Shown piece after piece: positions 26,778 through 35,052 of a stretch of DNA of 64,000 bases (the first letter of the stretch is position 1; every line of letters starts with the position of its first letter). The stretch covers positions 199,781 to 263,780 of the forward strand of contig NZ_VIKW01000009.1 of the NCBI RefSeq assembly GCF_009711975.1. Direction: 5' to 3'. The notes below the pieces were generated by a model. That model ran no database searches, had not been told where the DNA came from, and saw only the letters and a list, made by a program, of their open reading frames with translations. Source of the stretch: Anabaena sp. UHCC 0204. GTDB lineage: Bacteria > Cyanobacteriota > Cyanobacteriia > Cyanobacteriales > Nostocaceae. A program made the position numbers and the translations under genes.

Positions 26778-27634
26778 GGGCTTTAGCTACACCAAATGAC
26801 GATCCTCAAGAAGTATATCAAAAATGCATCAATAGCATTACAGATGAAGATTTACGCACACGCCTCAATCTGGTAACTAACGAGATTGTGGTTGCAGCAA
26901 CCAATTACAAGCAAAAAGTAAAGGCTAAAGAGCTTTATTCCATTCCACCAAATAACTGCGAGGATGATAAAAACGCTTTAGGCACAGTGACTAAAAAGGA
27001 GCTGAAAGATGTTTATAGCTCACATATGGTAGGAAGATCAAAACCAGCAAGAGCGATCTATGACTCATTGTTATCACAGTCTCCTTTAGGTAAATGTCCA
27101 TTTTGTGGCTTTGGTCAAGCTTCTACTTTAGATCATTACTTGCCTAAAGCTAAATATCCTCAATTCTCGGTTCTCCCATTTAATTTAGTACCATCCTGTA
27201 AAGATTGTAATACAGGTAAAAGCACGGCAATTGCGACTACAGCAGAAGGTCAAAGCCTACATCCTTATTTTGATCATCAGAACTTTATTGATGATCAATG
27301 GCTCTATGCGGAGGTAATACAAACGACACCTGCATCTATTCGCTTTTTTGTTAAAGCTCCAGATCACTGGGACGACATATCCAAAGCAAGAGTTAAGGCG
27401 CACTTTCGCAATTTTAATTTGGATTTACGATATTCGGTGGAAGCGAGCAATGAGTTGGTTTCCTTGAGAGATGTCTTAGTCAGCTATTGTCAGTTAGGTT
27501 CAGAGTGGGTAAGAAAACACTTGGGGATAGAAGCTAAATCCTCTACTAGTCAGCATAGTAACTCTTGGAAAACAGCTATGTACCAAGCTCTTGTAGCAAG
27601 TGATTGGTATTGTGATGGTGGCTTTCGATTATAG
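26774..27634 (+). CDS. HNH endonuclease, Septu PtuB-like
   Basis: 286 residues, ATGA overlap with the ATPase gene. The HNH module is GKCPFCGFGQASTLDHYLPK with FNLVPSCKDCNTGKS: two zinc CxxC knuckles, the catalytic H in LDHYLPK, and N in CN. The C-terminal part (VKAHFRNFNLDLRYSVEASN and beyond) is helical. The translational coupling and the PtuB-like motif order support a two-gene defence system. It lies in an island of TA modules, as expected for defence genes. The exact Septu subtype cannot be set from sequence alone. Confidence 0.75.
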   Translation: MRALATPNDDPQEVYQKCINSITDEDLRTRLNLVTNEIVVAATNYKQKVKAKELYSIPPNNCEDDKNALGTVTKKELKDVYSSHMVGRSKPARAIYDSLLSQSPLGKCPFCGFGQASTLDHYLPKAKYPQFSVLPFNLVPSCKDCNTGKSTAIATTAEGQSLHPYFDHQNFIDDQWLYAEVIQTTPASIRFFVKAPDHWDDISKARVKAHFRNFNLDLRYSVEASNELVSLRDVLVSYCQLGSEWVRKHLGIEAKSSTSQHSNSWKTAMYQALVASDWYCDGGFRL

Positions 27635-27728
27635 ATAGTTGGCTTAGTTTTTGAGTTTTGATAGGTGCTAGGCGATCGCAAAAAGAAATAATTGTTTAGC
27701 GATCACCTTTAGAAGATAGATTGTTAAT

Positions 27729-27769
27729 GAGATCGCCTAAAAATTCCGCCTCACAATAATAGCGATCGC
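27729..27769. repeat. HIP1-bounded 33-nt repeat unit, degenerate
   Basis: GAGATCGC at 27729 and GCGATCGC at 27762, 33 nt apart, enclosing CTAAAAATTCCGCCTCACAA. It is the same family as 24923-25062. Confidence 0.65.
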
Positions 27770-27819
27770 AACTGTCAGTCCTCATTTATCCTTAAAAATA
27801 TTCGTGCTGAGAGTGTCAA

Positions 27820-28134
27820 CTAAACTTGAACTAACGGCTGATTGTTTATAGATGAACGAGGTTGAATCGTATTTTGAATTTCTTCTCCCGCTAACTCTTC
27901 GGCTAGGCGTAACTCATAAGCTTTTTGCAAATTAAGCCATAGTTCTGCACCAGTGCCAAACCATCGTCCTAGACGTAATGCTGTGTCAGCAGTGATACCT
28001 CTTTGCCCTTTGAGGATTTGCGTAATCCGATTTGTGGGTATGTGGAGCGATCGCGCTAGTTCTGATGCGCTAATCCCAAGCTCTTTTAGTTCATCGGATA
28101 AGATTTCGCCAGCGTGAATTGCAGGTCTTGCCAT
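27820..28134 (-). CDS. higA: HigA-type antitoxin (XRE helix-turn-helix)
   Basis: 104 residues: ARPAIHAGEILSDELKELGI at the N-terminus, then the HTH SASELARSLHIPTNRITQIL and GQRGITADTALRLGRWFGTG, the full HigA addiction-module signature. It lies 14 nt downstream of the toxin gene, the toxin-first order typical of higBA. It is expected to bind the higBA promoter upstream of 28439. Confidence 0.92.
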   Translation of the reverse strand: MARPAIHAGEILSDELKELGISASELARSLHIPTNRITQILKGQRGITADTALRLGRWFGTGAELWLNLQKAYELRLAEELAGEEIQNTIQPRSSINNQPLVQV

Positions 28135-28148
28135 AGTTATTTTTTCCT

Positions 28149-28439
28149 TTAGTGATAATCAACAATTTCGATATTAAATGGCCGATTTTCTGTTTCTGTC
28201 CACTCAAAACAAATACGCCATTTGTCATTTATACGAATGCTGTACTGCCCTTTTCTATCTCCGCCCAGTGCCTCAAAACGGTTACTTGGCAAAGCCATTA
28301 AGGATTCTTTATTAGGTGCGGCTTCTAGAATTTCTAGACGTTTGTATGCTTGTCTTTCAAATGCCTGAAATTCTTTGACACGATCGCCCGCAGCAAATTC
28401 TGCTGTGCGTTTGTCTTTATATTTTTGAGGCATAGGCAA
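28149..28439 (-). CDS. higB: HigB-type toxin (RelE/ParE superfamily)
   Basis: 96 residues with the HigB blocks KDKRTAEFAAGDRVKEFQAF, LMALPSNRFEALGGDRKGQY and SIRINDKWRICFEWTE, ending IEIVDYH. It is a ribosome-dependent mRNA interferase in known members. It is encoded first, followed by higA. The start is at 28439, or the ATG two codons in (28433). Confidence 0.9.
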   Translation of the reverse strand: MPMPQKYKDKRTAEFAAGDRVKEFQAFERQAYKRLEILEAAPNKESLMALPSNRFEALGGDRKGQYSIRINDKWRICFEWTETENRPFNIEIVDYH

Positions 28440-28497
28440 GTGTTATGTATTACGTTAAGCATAACATTTATATCGCAATTTCGCAAAAAATCAACCA

Positions 28498-28647
28498 GCG
28501 ATCGCAAAGCACAAGTAATTGATAAGCGATCGCCTAGAAATCACGACTGGCAATATTAGTGATCGGCTTTAGGACAGGACTTACGCAACTGGCACAGCAA
28601 TCGCTGTATAGCAAAGCATTGGAGCGGATCATATTGTGATATTTTGG
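28498..28647. repeat. upstream copy of a direct repeat flanking a secreted-protein gene
   Basis: It shares with 29325-29402 the blocks CACAAGTAATTGATA next to GCGATCGC, then ATCGCTGTATA, AAAGCATT and ATTGTGATATTTTGG. This copy carries an extra stretch of about 70 nt that includes a HIP1-type repeat unit (28525-28556). Confidence 0.7.
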
Positions 28648-28841
28648 TTTTGATTTGAGGCAAATCTCTTGCCGCTCAATTAAGCCGTTAGACGGCAGTT
28701 ACCTCCACTTAGTGTCTAACTCACTCATAAAACCTAGTTAATACCCGGTTACAGTCCGCATAGTATACGTGGGAGGATGAGGGTAAGGTGTATAATCCTA
28801 CTTTTTGTCCTTTTTCCGAAACTCAACAAAGGAGTGAACCG
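28648..28841. other. upstream region of secreted-protein gene
   Basis: It contains GCCGTTAGACGGC near 28682, a short inverted repeat reminiscent of IS605 right-end material elsewhere in the window, and TATACG/TATAAT-like boxes before the gene (GTGTATAATCC at 28788-28798 is a good -10 candidate). AAAGGAG at 28829-28835 is the ribosome site. Confidence 0.45.
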
Positions 28842-29315
28842 ATGACCAAAACTTATTTTATGAATAAATTTCGCACTTTCATCCGCCTTTTTGGGACTGT
28901 TCTGGCTACCATCGTCCTGACTACCGTTGTCCTGGTTAACCCAGCTTACGCTGGAAATCAAATTATTTGCAGCCCAATGATTCAGAATATTGATACCAAT
29001 GTGAACTTCCCTAAAGGAGCGTTTTCCTTAGCCGGCGATTATGGCGAATCTCGCATTAGATCATTCTACAACGTCAATACTGGCGATAGTGTCCTGTACA
29101 AAAGCTATACCACCAATTTTGCGGGCGGTGGTGACTTTTCTGCACACAAGTTGTGCTATATCTACCAGGCAAAGAGTGTGGGTGCGCCTTCCACCTTGAT
29201 CATGGCATTCGGCAAAGGAAGCGACTGCAACAACTGGTATTCCTGGGCGCAAGTACAAAGTGCTGTCGAGTATTCTGGATGTGATGTTAGTGGAAATACC
29301 GTCACGCTGAAGTAG
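28842..29315 (+). CDS. small secreted protein of unknown function
   Basis: 157 residues from the ATG at 28842, set by AAAGGAG 7 nt upstream. The N-terminus has a signal peptide: basic MNKFRTFIRLF, hydrophobic GTVLATIVLTTVVLV, cleavage at AYA-GN. The mature part has four cysteines (IICSPM, HKLCYIY, SDCNNWY, SGCDVS), suggesting two disulphides in the periplasm or outside. No family is recognised. It lies in the TA island between imperfect direct repeats at 28498-28647 and 29325-29402, so it may have arrived as a cassette. G+C looks higher than in its neighbours. Confidence 0.8.
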   Translation: MTKTYFMNKFRTFIRLFGTVLATIVLTTVVLVNPAYAGNQIICSPMIQNIDTNVNFPKGAFSLAGDYGESRIRSFYNVNTGDSVLYKSYTTNFAGGGDFSAHKLCYIYQAKSVGAPSTLIMAFGKGSDCNNWYSWAQVQSAVEYSGCDVSGNTVTLK

Positions 29316-29324
29316 AGACGAAAA

Positions 29325-29402
29325 GCGATCGCCAAACACAAGTAATTGATAGGCGATCGCTGTATAAAAAGCATTAAACTGGACAATATTGTGATATTTT
29401 GG
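29325..29402. repeat. downstream copy of direct repeat flanking a secreted-protein gene
   Basis: Matches 28498-28647 in order and orientation (GCGATCGC, CACAAGTAATTGATA, ATCGCTGTATA, ATTGTGATATTTTGG). Confidence 0.7.
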
Positions 29403-29415
29403 CATTGAGTTGGGG

Positions 29416-29443
29416 GCGATAGCGAAGCGCTCCGCAGGAATCG
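29416..29443. repeat. GCGAAGCGCTCCGC-type palindromic repeat
   Basis: GGGCGATAGCGAAGCGCTCC then GCAGGAATCGCC. Relatives are at about 24861-24893, 30248-30283, 31144-31175 and 31376-31410, all in or at the edge of the TA island. Confidence 0.7.
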
Positions 29444-29499
29444 CCAAGATAAATAATTATTAGGCGATCGCCTAAAAGTTAAAATTTTAAAGGTACTTT

Positions 29500-29919
29500 T
29501 TAGTAAACATCATCCCTAACAAAATCCGACGGACTTAAAATTGGTAATATTTCACGATAAGGATGAAGAATCAACAAATCTTGATCACCTGTAATTAAGA
29601 CATTTGCCGAACCATTAATTGCTACATCTAAATATTTGTTATCCTTTGTATCTCGACAATCATTAATTAACTCAATAATCGAAACTAACTCGGCGGCTGT
29701 CCTAAATTCCGCTAAAAATTTTTGACGACGTGCTACAGAAATATAACGATCAAACTTAGAACGAAATATCACACTTTCGCACTCTGCAAAAGTTTCAACT
29801 GAAATCAATAAAATGCCAGTGTCAAGAGCTTTTTGGTAAGCTAGATTAGCAGTAGAACCAGGAGATAAAACAGCACTAACTAAAACATTAGCATCCAAAA
29901 CATAGCGATTAATCATCAC
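29500..29919 (-). CDS. PIN-domain toxin (COG1569 type)
   Basis: 139 residues. RYVLDANVLVSAVLSPGSTA carries the first D and the N typical of COG1569 PIN proteins. ETFAECESVIFRSKFDRYI has the conserved E, and CRDTKDNKYLDVAINGSANV with LITGDQDLLIL supplies the distal acidic residues. It is encoded downstream of and overlapping a Phd/YefM antitoxin by 11 nt, a standard TA layout. All active-site residues are present, so it is probably functional. Confidence 0.88.
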   Translation of the reverse strand: MMINRYVLDANVLVSAVLSPGSTANLAYQKALDTGILLISVETFAECESVIFRSKFDRYISVARRQKFLAEFRTAAELVSIIELINDCRDTKDNKYLDVAINGSANVLITGDQDLLILHPYREILPILSPSDFVRDDVY

Positions 29920-30160
29920 TATTTAGTATCTCGTTTAACAGTTCTAAGGTTAGTCCATTTGCCTGAGCTTCTGCCCCTAAATCCGCCGATATATTTTTTA
30001 AACGCAGATTTTTAATCTTTACCAAATCCTCATAATCATTCATCGAAATAATAGCCACATAATTGCGGTCATGTTCCTTAACAAGAATGGGTTCTTGTTG
30101 GGCGCTATCCATAATGTAAGCAAAATCTTTCTTTACTTCTGAAACTGAAACTTGTCGCAT
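29909..30160 (-). CDS. Phd/YefM family antitoxin
   Basis: 83 residues: RQVSVSEVKKDFAYIMDSAQ and EPILVKEHDRNYVAIISMND form the Phd/YefM DNA-binding fold; the C-terminal helix toward NEILNSDD is the toxin-binding part. It overlaps the PIN toxin gene by 11 nt. Confidence 0.85.
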   Translation of the reverse strand: MRQVSVSEVKKDFAYIMDSAQQEPILVKEHDRNYVAIISMNDYEDLVKIKNLRLKNISADLGAEAQANGLTLELLNEILNSDD

Positions 30161-30352
30161 TGCATTTTGTTTGAGAAATAACTCTAGTCATTGTAACATA
30201 CCCTGTAGGGCGGTAGCAAAGCCTTTAAATAAACAAAGATTCTAAATTGCGATCGCGAAGCGCTGCTGCAAGCAGTTCGCCTTTCATTATTTAGAAGTTG
30301 ATGTTATATTTGTCGTAATTATAAGGTCGTGTATTTTGTAGGAATAACTAGT

Positions 30353-30589
30353 ATGTCTGCCTTATCCAAACAAATTTTACAAACGGTAGAGGTATTACCG
30401 GCGGAAGATCAGTATCAGGTGTTAACTTTTGTAGAATCTCTTTGGAAAAAACGTCAGGAAGCAATCACTACGTCTCTAGAAACAAATTCCCTCTCGTTTT
30501 TTGAGGTAGCTCAAGCTTCGATTGGGGCAGGGGAAGGACCAGGCGATCTTTCAACAAATCCTGATTATATGCAGGGCTATGGACAGTGA
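30353..30589 (+). CDS. small antitoxin (DUF2281-like) of a PIN module
   Basis: 78 residues from the ATG at 30353 with TAGGAAT 8 nt upstream; a GTG at 30329 would add eight residues with no support. The start ALSKQILQTVEVLPAEDQYQ and VLTFVESLWKKRQE is a helical dimerisation motif typical of small cyanobacterial antitoxins. Its C-terminal tail is disordered, GEGPGDLSTNPDYM. The stop overlaps the toxin start (TGATG). Confidence 0.8.
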   Translation: MSALSKQILQTVEVLPAEDQYQVLTFVESLWKKRQEAITTSLETNSLSFFEVAQASIGAGEGPGDLSTNPDYMQGYGQ

Positions 30590-31014
30590 TGCACTATCAA
30601 GTAATTGTTGATACAGGGATTTTACTGGCTTTAATTGACCGCAATGATGTCCACCATACTTGGGTAACAGAACAATTAAAGGAAATTGCTCCCCCATTAC
30701 TAACTTGTGAAGCGGTGATTTCAGAAAGTTGGTTTTTGTTACAACGAGTAAAGAGGGGGCGAGAAATTTTGCTGCAATTGTTAGCTCAGAAACAGATCAT
30801 TATTCAGTTTGATTTGGATGCGGAGTTGGTGACAGTAATGACATTATTAAGTCGCTATCAATCAGTACCAGTTTCTTTAGCAGATGCGGAATTAGTCCGA
30901 ATGTCGGAGCTATATCCTAGCAGTCTGATTTTTACTCTCGATAGCGATTTTCTCGTTTACAGAAAGAACCGCGATCGCCCAATTCCTTTGCTTATGCCTC
31001 TATTAGATGCTTAA
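30589..31014 (+). CDS. PIN-domain RNase toxin
   Basis: 141 residues. PIN motifs: VIVDTGILLALIDRND (D), CEAVISESWFLL (E), PVSLADAELVRMSE (D) and IFTLDSDFLVYRKN (D). It starts inside the stop codon of its antitoxin. It is the last gene of the TA island before the Hsp70 gene. Confidence 0.9.
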   Translation: MHYQVIVDTGILLALIDRNDVHHTWVTEQLKEIAPPLLTCEAVISESWFLLQRVKRGREILLQLLAQKQIIIQFDLDAELVTVMTLLSRYQSVPVSLADAELVRMSELYPSSLIFTLDSDFLVYRKNRDRPIPLLMPLLDA

Positions 31015-31437
31015 ATATGATTCCAGATATTGTAAAGTGCGTTACTCAACACGCCTTTTTGCTTGTAATTATGATTAGTTTGTAATTATTATTTATTATG
31101 CGCTACGCTAATACATACTACTGTTACTATTTAAAAAAAATTTAGGGCGATCACGAAGCACTCCGTAGGAATCGCGCAAACTCTGACTGAAGGTATCACT
31201 TGCCACCCAATTTCGGCGTTAGGTGGCAGCTTACCAAGCAAGAATTATGAATTATTTGGTCAATATCTGTAATCTTATCTCTAATGGTGAAGCTGTCATG
31301 CTGCCAAAATACGATATTTTATAATTACCCAAGATTCAGTGCCTTCCATGCGATAACCTATAGTGGGCAGTTGTGCGATAGCAACGCTAAGTCCGCAGGC
31401 ATCGCACCAGGGGCAAAAAACTTTTAAATTTAGAACT
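31015..31437. other. intergenic region upstream of Hsp70 gene
   Basis: 423 nt. It contains two copies of the GCGAAGCGCTCCGC-type repeat (31144-31175 and 31376-31410) and an inverted repeat TGCCACC...GGTGGCA at 31201-31228, which could be a terminator for the PIN module or an operator. No gene is seen. Confidence 0.5.
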
Positions 31438-33222
31438 ATGAAAGCAGTTGGTATTGATTTAGGGACAACAAATTCCGAAGTGGCAATTGTCGAAAACGGA
31501 CAGGTGCGGGTATTGCCAGGAGAAGATGGCGATCTGATTTTACCCTCCTGCGTAGGGTTTAGCGATACGGGTAAAGTGCTGGTGGGACGAGAAGCACTCC
31601 GTCAATATGCTGCGGCTCCCGAACGCACCGTAAAATCAATTAAACGCTGGATGGGAACTGACCACAAAACCACTTTAGGAGATAAAGAATACTTACCGCA
31701 TGAAGTTTCCGCTATTATTCTCCGCGCCCTCAAACAACGGGCTGAAAATGCTTTAGGAGAAACAATTACCCAAGCCGTGATTACAGTTCCCGCTTACTTT
31801 ACAGATGCTCAACGACAAGCAACTAAAACCGCTGGGGAAATAGCTGGTTTGGAAGTGCTGCAAATTATCAACGAACCAACGGCGGCGGCTTTAGCTTATG
31901 ATTTGCGTTCCGAAGAGACAGAACGGGTTTTGGTTTATGACTTGGGAGGTGGGACTTTTGATGTGTCAGTAGTGGAAATTACAGGCGAAGTCACAGAAGT
32001 TCTAGCCACTCATGGTAATAACCGCTTGGGTGGAGACGATTTCGACAGGCTTTTGCAACTCTATTTAGTGGATCTATTTCGTAAACAGCATGGTGTGGAT
32101 GTGCCAGATGATGCTGCCACCCAAGCGCGTCTCCTGCGAGCCGCAGAGCAGTTAAAAATTGATCTGAGTTCCCATGCCTTTGCCACAGTTCGAGAAGCTT
32201 TTTTAGGCAGTAAAGGCAAGACTGCATTACATCTAGAGACAGAAGTAGCGCGAACAGATTTGGAAAAATTGATTCGTCCTTTATTGACAGAAACCCTAGA
32301 GGCAATTGACCGCGCCCTCACAGATGCAGACCTCGCACCCAACGATATTGACCGGATTATTTTAGTTGGTGGTTCTACGCGCATTCCTCTGGTGCAAGAA
32401 ATGATCTCAGAACATCTGGGACAAACTCCTAGTGATGGCATTCAACCAGACCTTTGTGTGGCATTAGGAGCAGCTTTACAAGCTGGGGTGTTGGTAGGTG
32501 AATCGGTTGATGCCATTCTTGTTGATGTGATTCCCCATTCCTTGGGTCTTTCTGCGGCTGTGTCTACACCAATGGGGATTATGCCGGGTTACTTCAGTGT
32601 GATTATTCCCCGCAACAGCGTTGTTCCCGTTTCTCGCTCTCAAGTTTATTGCACCGTGTTTGATGAACAAGAAATTGTAGAAATTGAAGTTTTTCAGGGA
32701 GAAAATGCGATCGCTGAAGAAAATGTTCCTCTAGGTGCTTTTAAGGTGGAAAACTTACCACCCAAACCAGCAGGAGACATTAAAATTGAGGTTCACTTTG
32801 ACTTTGACATGAATGGGATTCTCACTGTCACCACGACTGAGAAAGGCAATGGGCAACAAGGAACGCTAGTAGTTAATAATGCAGGTATTCAGAAACTTTC
32901 TAGCCATGAATTGAAGCAAGCTAGGGCAGATTTAAATGCCTTGTTTGAAATTGATGAAACAATGGAAATCTCAACAGAAGAGACAATTTCCGCAGTAGAA
33001 ATTGATCCTGAATTAACAGCACTTTTAGATCGCGCTCAACAAACACTTTTAACCATAGATTCTGAACAAGCAGAGGAATTACAAGACTTATTAGCTCAGA
33101 TTGAAAATGCGATCACCTCCGGTGGGCGGAACGCCATCGCAAACAAGAGTGCAGAATTACCCCAGTTACAAGAAGAACTCTCAGATTTTCTTTACTATGC
33201 AAGTTCCAATGAGTCAGAGTGA
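31438..33222 (+). CDS. Hsp70/DnaK-family chaperone, second copy
   Basis: 594 residues from the ATG at 31438 ([20 protein letters not shown]); a frame opening at 31363 only translates a repeat. The ATPase signatures [18 protein letters not shown] and [14 protein letters not shown] are present, and the substrate domain is shorter and divergent (DVIPHSLGLSAAV instead of [11 protein letters not shown]). No long lid tail of DnaK type. It is followed 6 nt later by a zinc-ribbon/TPR gene. It probably works with the J-like and GrpE-like proteins encoded before the island (inference). Confidence 0.9.
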   Translation: MKAVGIDLGTTNSEVAIVENGQVRVLPGEDGDLILPSCVGFSDTGKVLVGREALRQYAAAPERTVKSIKRWMGTDHKTTLGDKEYLPHEVSAIILRALKQRAENALGETITQAVITVPAYFTDAQRQATKTAGEIAGLEVLQIINEPTAAALAYDLRSEETERVLVYDLGGGTFDVSVVEITGEVTEVLATHGNNRLGGDDFDRLLQLYLVDLFRKQHGVDVPDDAATQARLLRAAEQLKIDLSSHAFATVREAFLGSKGKTALHLETEVARTDLEKLIRPLLTETLEAIDRALTDADLAPNDIDRIILVGGSTRIPLVQEMISEHLGQTPSDGIQPDLCVALGAALQAGVLVGESVDAILVDVIPHSLGLSAAVSTPMGIMPGYFSVIIPRNSVVPVSRSQVYCTVFDEQEIVEIEVFQGENAIAEENVPLGAFKVENLPPKPAGDIKIEVHFDFDMNGILTVTTTEKGNGQQGTLVVNNAGIQKLSSHELKQARADLNALFEIDETMEISTEETISAVEIDPELTALLDRAQQTLLTIDSEQAEELQDLLAQIENAITSGGRNAIANKSAELPQLQEELSDFLYYASSNESE

Positions 33223-33228
33223 GAAATC

Positions 33229-33648
33229 ATGAAATGTCCTGTTTGTGGTGTAGTTTATCGTCCGACAAAGGGAACAGGGGAGCATAGGGGAGAAATTGAC
33301 AGCAAGACTCCTCCTATTTCCTCTGTAACTTGTAGACGCTGCAAAGCCGATTTATCTGACTTGCTCAGTCTGCATGACCAAGCCATTTGGTATCACAGAC
33401 AAGCATTGCATTTATTGTCAAAGGGGCATTATTTAGAAGCAACAACGCACAATAATCAAGCTCTCGCATTGTATTACAGTAATGCAGACTTCCATGCCTT
33501 AGCGGGGAAATTATCGGCATTGCAAGGAGAATGGAGAGAAGCGATCGCATCTTGGCAACAAGCACTTAAGTTTGATCCACAAAATGCGATCGCTTGTGAT
33601 TGTCTACAAATGATCAAGCTCATGGCAAAAAATTATGTAAGTAGGTGA
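33229..33648 (+). CDS. zinc-ribbon plus TPR protein coupled to Hsp70
   Basis: 139 residues. The N-terminus has MKCPVCGVVYRPTK and VTCRRCKADLSDLL, two CxxC pairs forming a zinc ribbon. From about residue 50 two or three TPR helices follow (AIWYHRQALHLLSKGHYLEA, WREAIASWQQALKFDPQNAI). It starts 6 nt after the Hsp70 stop, so it is cotranslated and likely a cochaperone or adaptor (inference). Confidence 0.8.
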   Translation: MKCPVCGVVYRPTKGTGEHRGEIDSKTPPISSVTCRRCKADLSDLLSLHDQAIWYHRQALHLLSKGHYLEATTHNNQALALYYSNADFHALAGKLSALQGEWREAIASWQQALKFDPQNAIACDCLQMIKLMAKNYVSR

Positions 33649-33716
33649 GTGTTAAAAATTGTCGTTGGGATAAGGGAACAGGGAACAGGAGTCGAAATTC
33701 TCTACAAGGGTTTTAA

Positions 33717-34757
33717 TTAAAGCACATCTATTGTCTTTCTACCCAAGGTTTCATTAATAGCAGTTATTAATAACTCATTGAGAGGAATTCCCGCTGCTTT
33801 TGCCATAGAAGAGATGACACTTTTTGGGGCAAAAGAACAATACAAACCAGCTTCTAAAAACCAAGGTTCTCCGTTTGAATCAATGCGAAAATCAAATAAA
33901 CTATAATGACGACAACCTAAAGCTTGATGACATTTTTTGGCTACTTCCTGAACCTTTTGAGTCATAGGATCATGAGTATCTACAATCCAGGCTTTTATAT
34001 TATCTTTAGCAGTCAAATATAAGTTGCCATCATCTCCTTTTTGGAGTTTATCAGCATAGTTACGGATGGGTTTGTGAGAGTTTACTAGATATTCTTCTAG
34101 AGGTAAACCTACTAATTCCCCATCTTTAACAATGATGCCACATCTGACTTCTCGACCAAGTTCGATGTATTCTTCTATAATTACTTCCTCTGCATATTCA
34201 AACGCTGTTTTTAAAGCAGCATCGTATTCAGTAACATCTTTAACTAAAGATACTCCTAAAGAATTGTCAGAACTTACAGGTTTAACAACTACTGGAGGTG
34301 CAATTTTAGAAACGTCTCCAGAACGCAGAATTTCTCCATAAGGTACTTTTACCCCTGCTGCGGCGACAATTGCTTTAGTTCTAGCTTTGTTGGCTGTTAT
34401 AGCCATAATATCTGGAGTATTACCTATGTAGGGAATCTTCAGCAACTCTAATAAAGCGCGATAATGTGTCATTCCCGGAATACAAAACATTTGTGGCAAC
34501 GCTAGGTCAATGTTTTGCAATGTTAGAAACTCTATAGCCTCAAATAGTGGCATGGGTTTGGTAACAGCAATATCTTCTGGACTCAGAGAAGGAGGAAATC
34601 GCCACAGCAGATCAGGTGTAATATATGCAATCTGAAAATCATAACGTGATTTATCTGCTATTCCTGTCAAACAATCTTGAGCATAAAGGCGTGATAAATT
34701 ACAGTAAAAATCATTATATGCAGACCCAACTAAATGAAGAATACGCAGTTTCGACAT
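33717..34757 (-). CDS. MysD-like / D-Ala-D-Ala ligase-type ATP-grasp enzyme
   Basis: 346 residues. ATP-grasp features: PPVVVKPVSSDNSLGVSLVK (ATP-binding lysine and loop), EEVIIEEYIELGREVRCGII, and the metal site FDFRIDSNGEPWFLEAGLYC. The N-terminal half (LRILHLVGSAYNDFYCNLSR, LPQMFCIPGMTHYRALLELL) closely recalls MysD, which joins an amino acid to mycosporine-glycine to make shinorine-type sunscreens. No mysA, mysB or mysC is near, so either those genes are elsewhere or this ligase has another substrate. It is downstream of hoxH on the same strand but 295 nt away. Confidence 0.75.
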   Translation of the reverse strand: MSKLRILHLVGSAYNDFYCNLSRLYAQDCLTGIADKSRYDFQIAYITPDLLWRFPPSLSPEDIAVTKPMPLFEAIEFLTLQNIDLALPQMFCIPGMTHYRALLELLKIPYIGNTPDIMAITANKARTKAIVAAAGVKVPYGEILRSGDVSKIAPPVVVKPVSSDNSLGVSLVKDVTEYDAALKTAFEYAEEVIIEEYIELGREVRCGIIVKDGELVGLPLEEYLVNSHKPIRNYADKLQKGDDGNLYLTAKDNIKAWIVDTHDPMTQKVQEVAKKCHQALGCRHYSLFDFRIDSNGEPWFLEAGLYCSFAPKSVISSMAKAAGIPLNELLITAINETLGRKTIDVL

Positions 34758-34863
34758 GATTTATTTTCCTATTTAATATCATAACTAGAGTTTAGAGGAT
34801 GTTTGATATTAAAAACTTTAGATTCTCTTAAATTTCCCTGGCTTGGTAATTTTAGACACTGCT

Positions 34864-34930
34864 AGATCCCCCTAACCCCCCTTAATTCGTTGTGTACTAG
34901 AGTAAAAATCCCCCTTTTTAAGGAGGATCA
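34864..34930. repeat. G/C-tract palindromic repeat
   Basis: GATCCCCCTAACCCCCCTTA and ATCCCCCTTTTTAAGGAGGAT, the same family as 438-540 and 1370-1532, in the gap downstream of hoxH. Confidence 0.65.
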
Positions 34931-35052
34931 GAAAATATTTGATACACCATGAGGGATTTTTAAAACATCTTCTAAGACCGCTGTAAAAACTTCTCTCCTC
35001 CAAGGAAAGAGGCTTTTAATAACCTGTCTTTTTCAGATTTTTGATCGCTTCA

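Noticed and set aside
28682-28715. Possible fourth IS605-type right end (GCCGTTAGACGGCAGTTACC)
   Set aside because: It resembles right-end material at 18103-18118, but lacks the terminal hairpin and GTGTCAA, so it is not called as an element.
29061-29447. 128-codon and 74-codon frames opposite the secreted-protein gene
   Set aside because: No codon-usage or family support, while the plus-strand gene has a signal peptide and a strong ribosome site.
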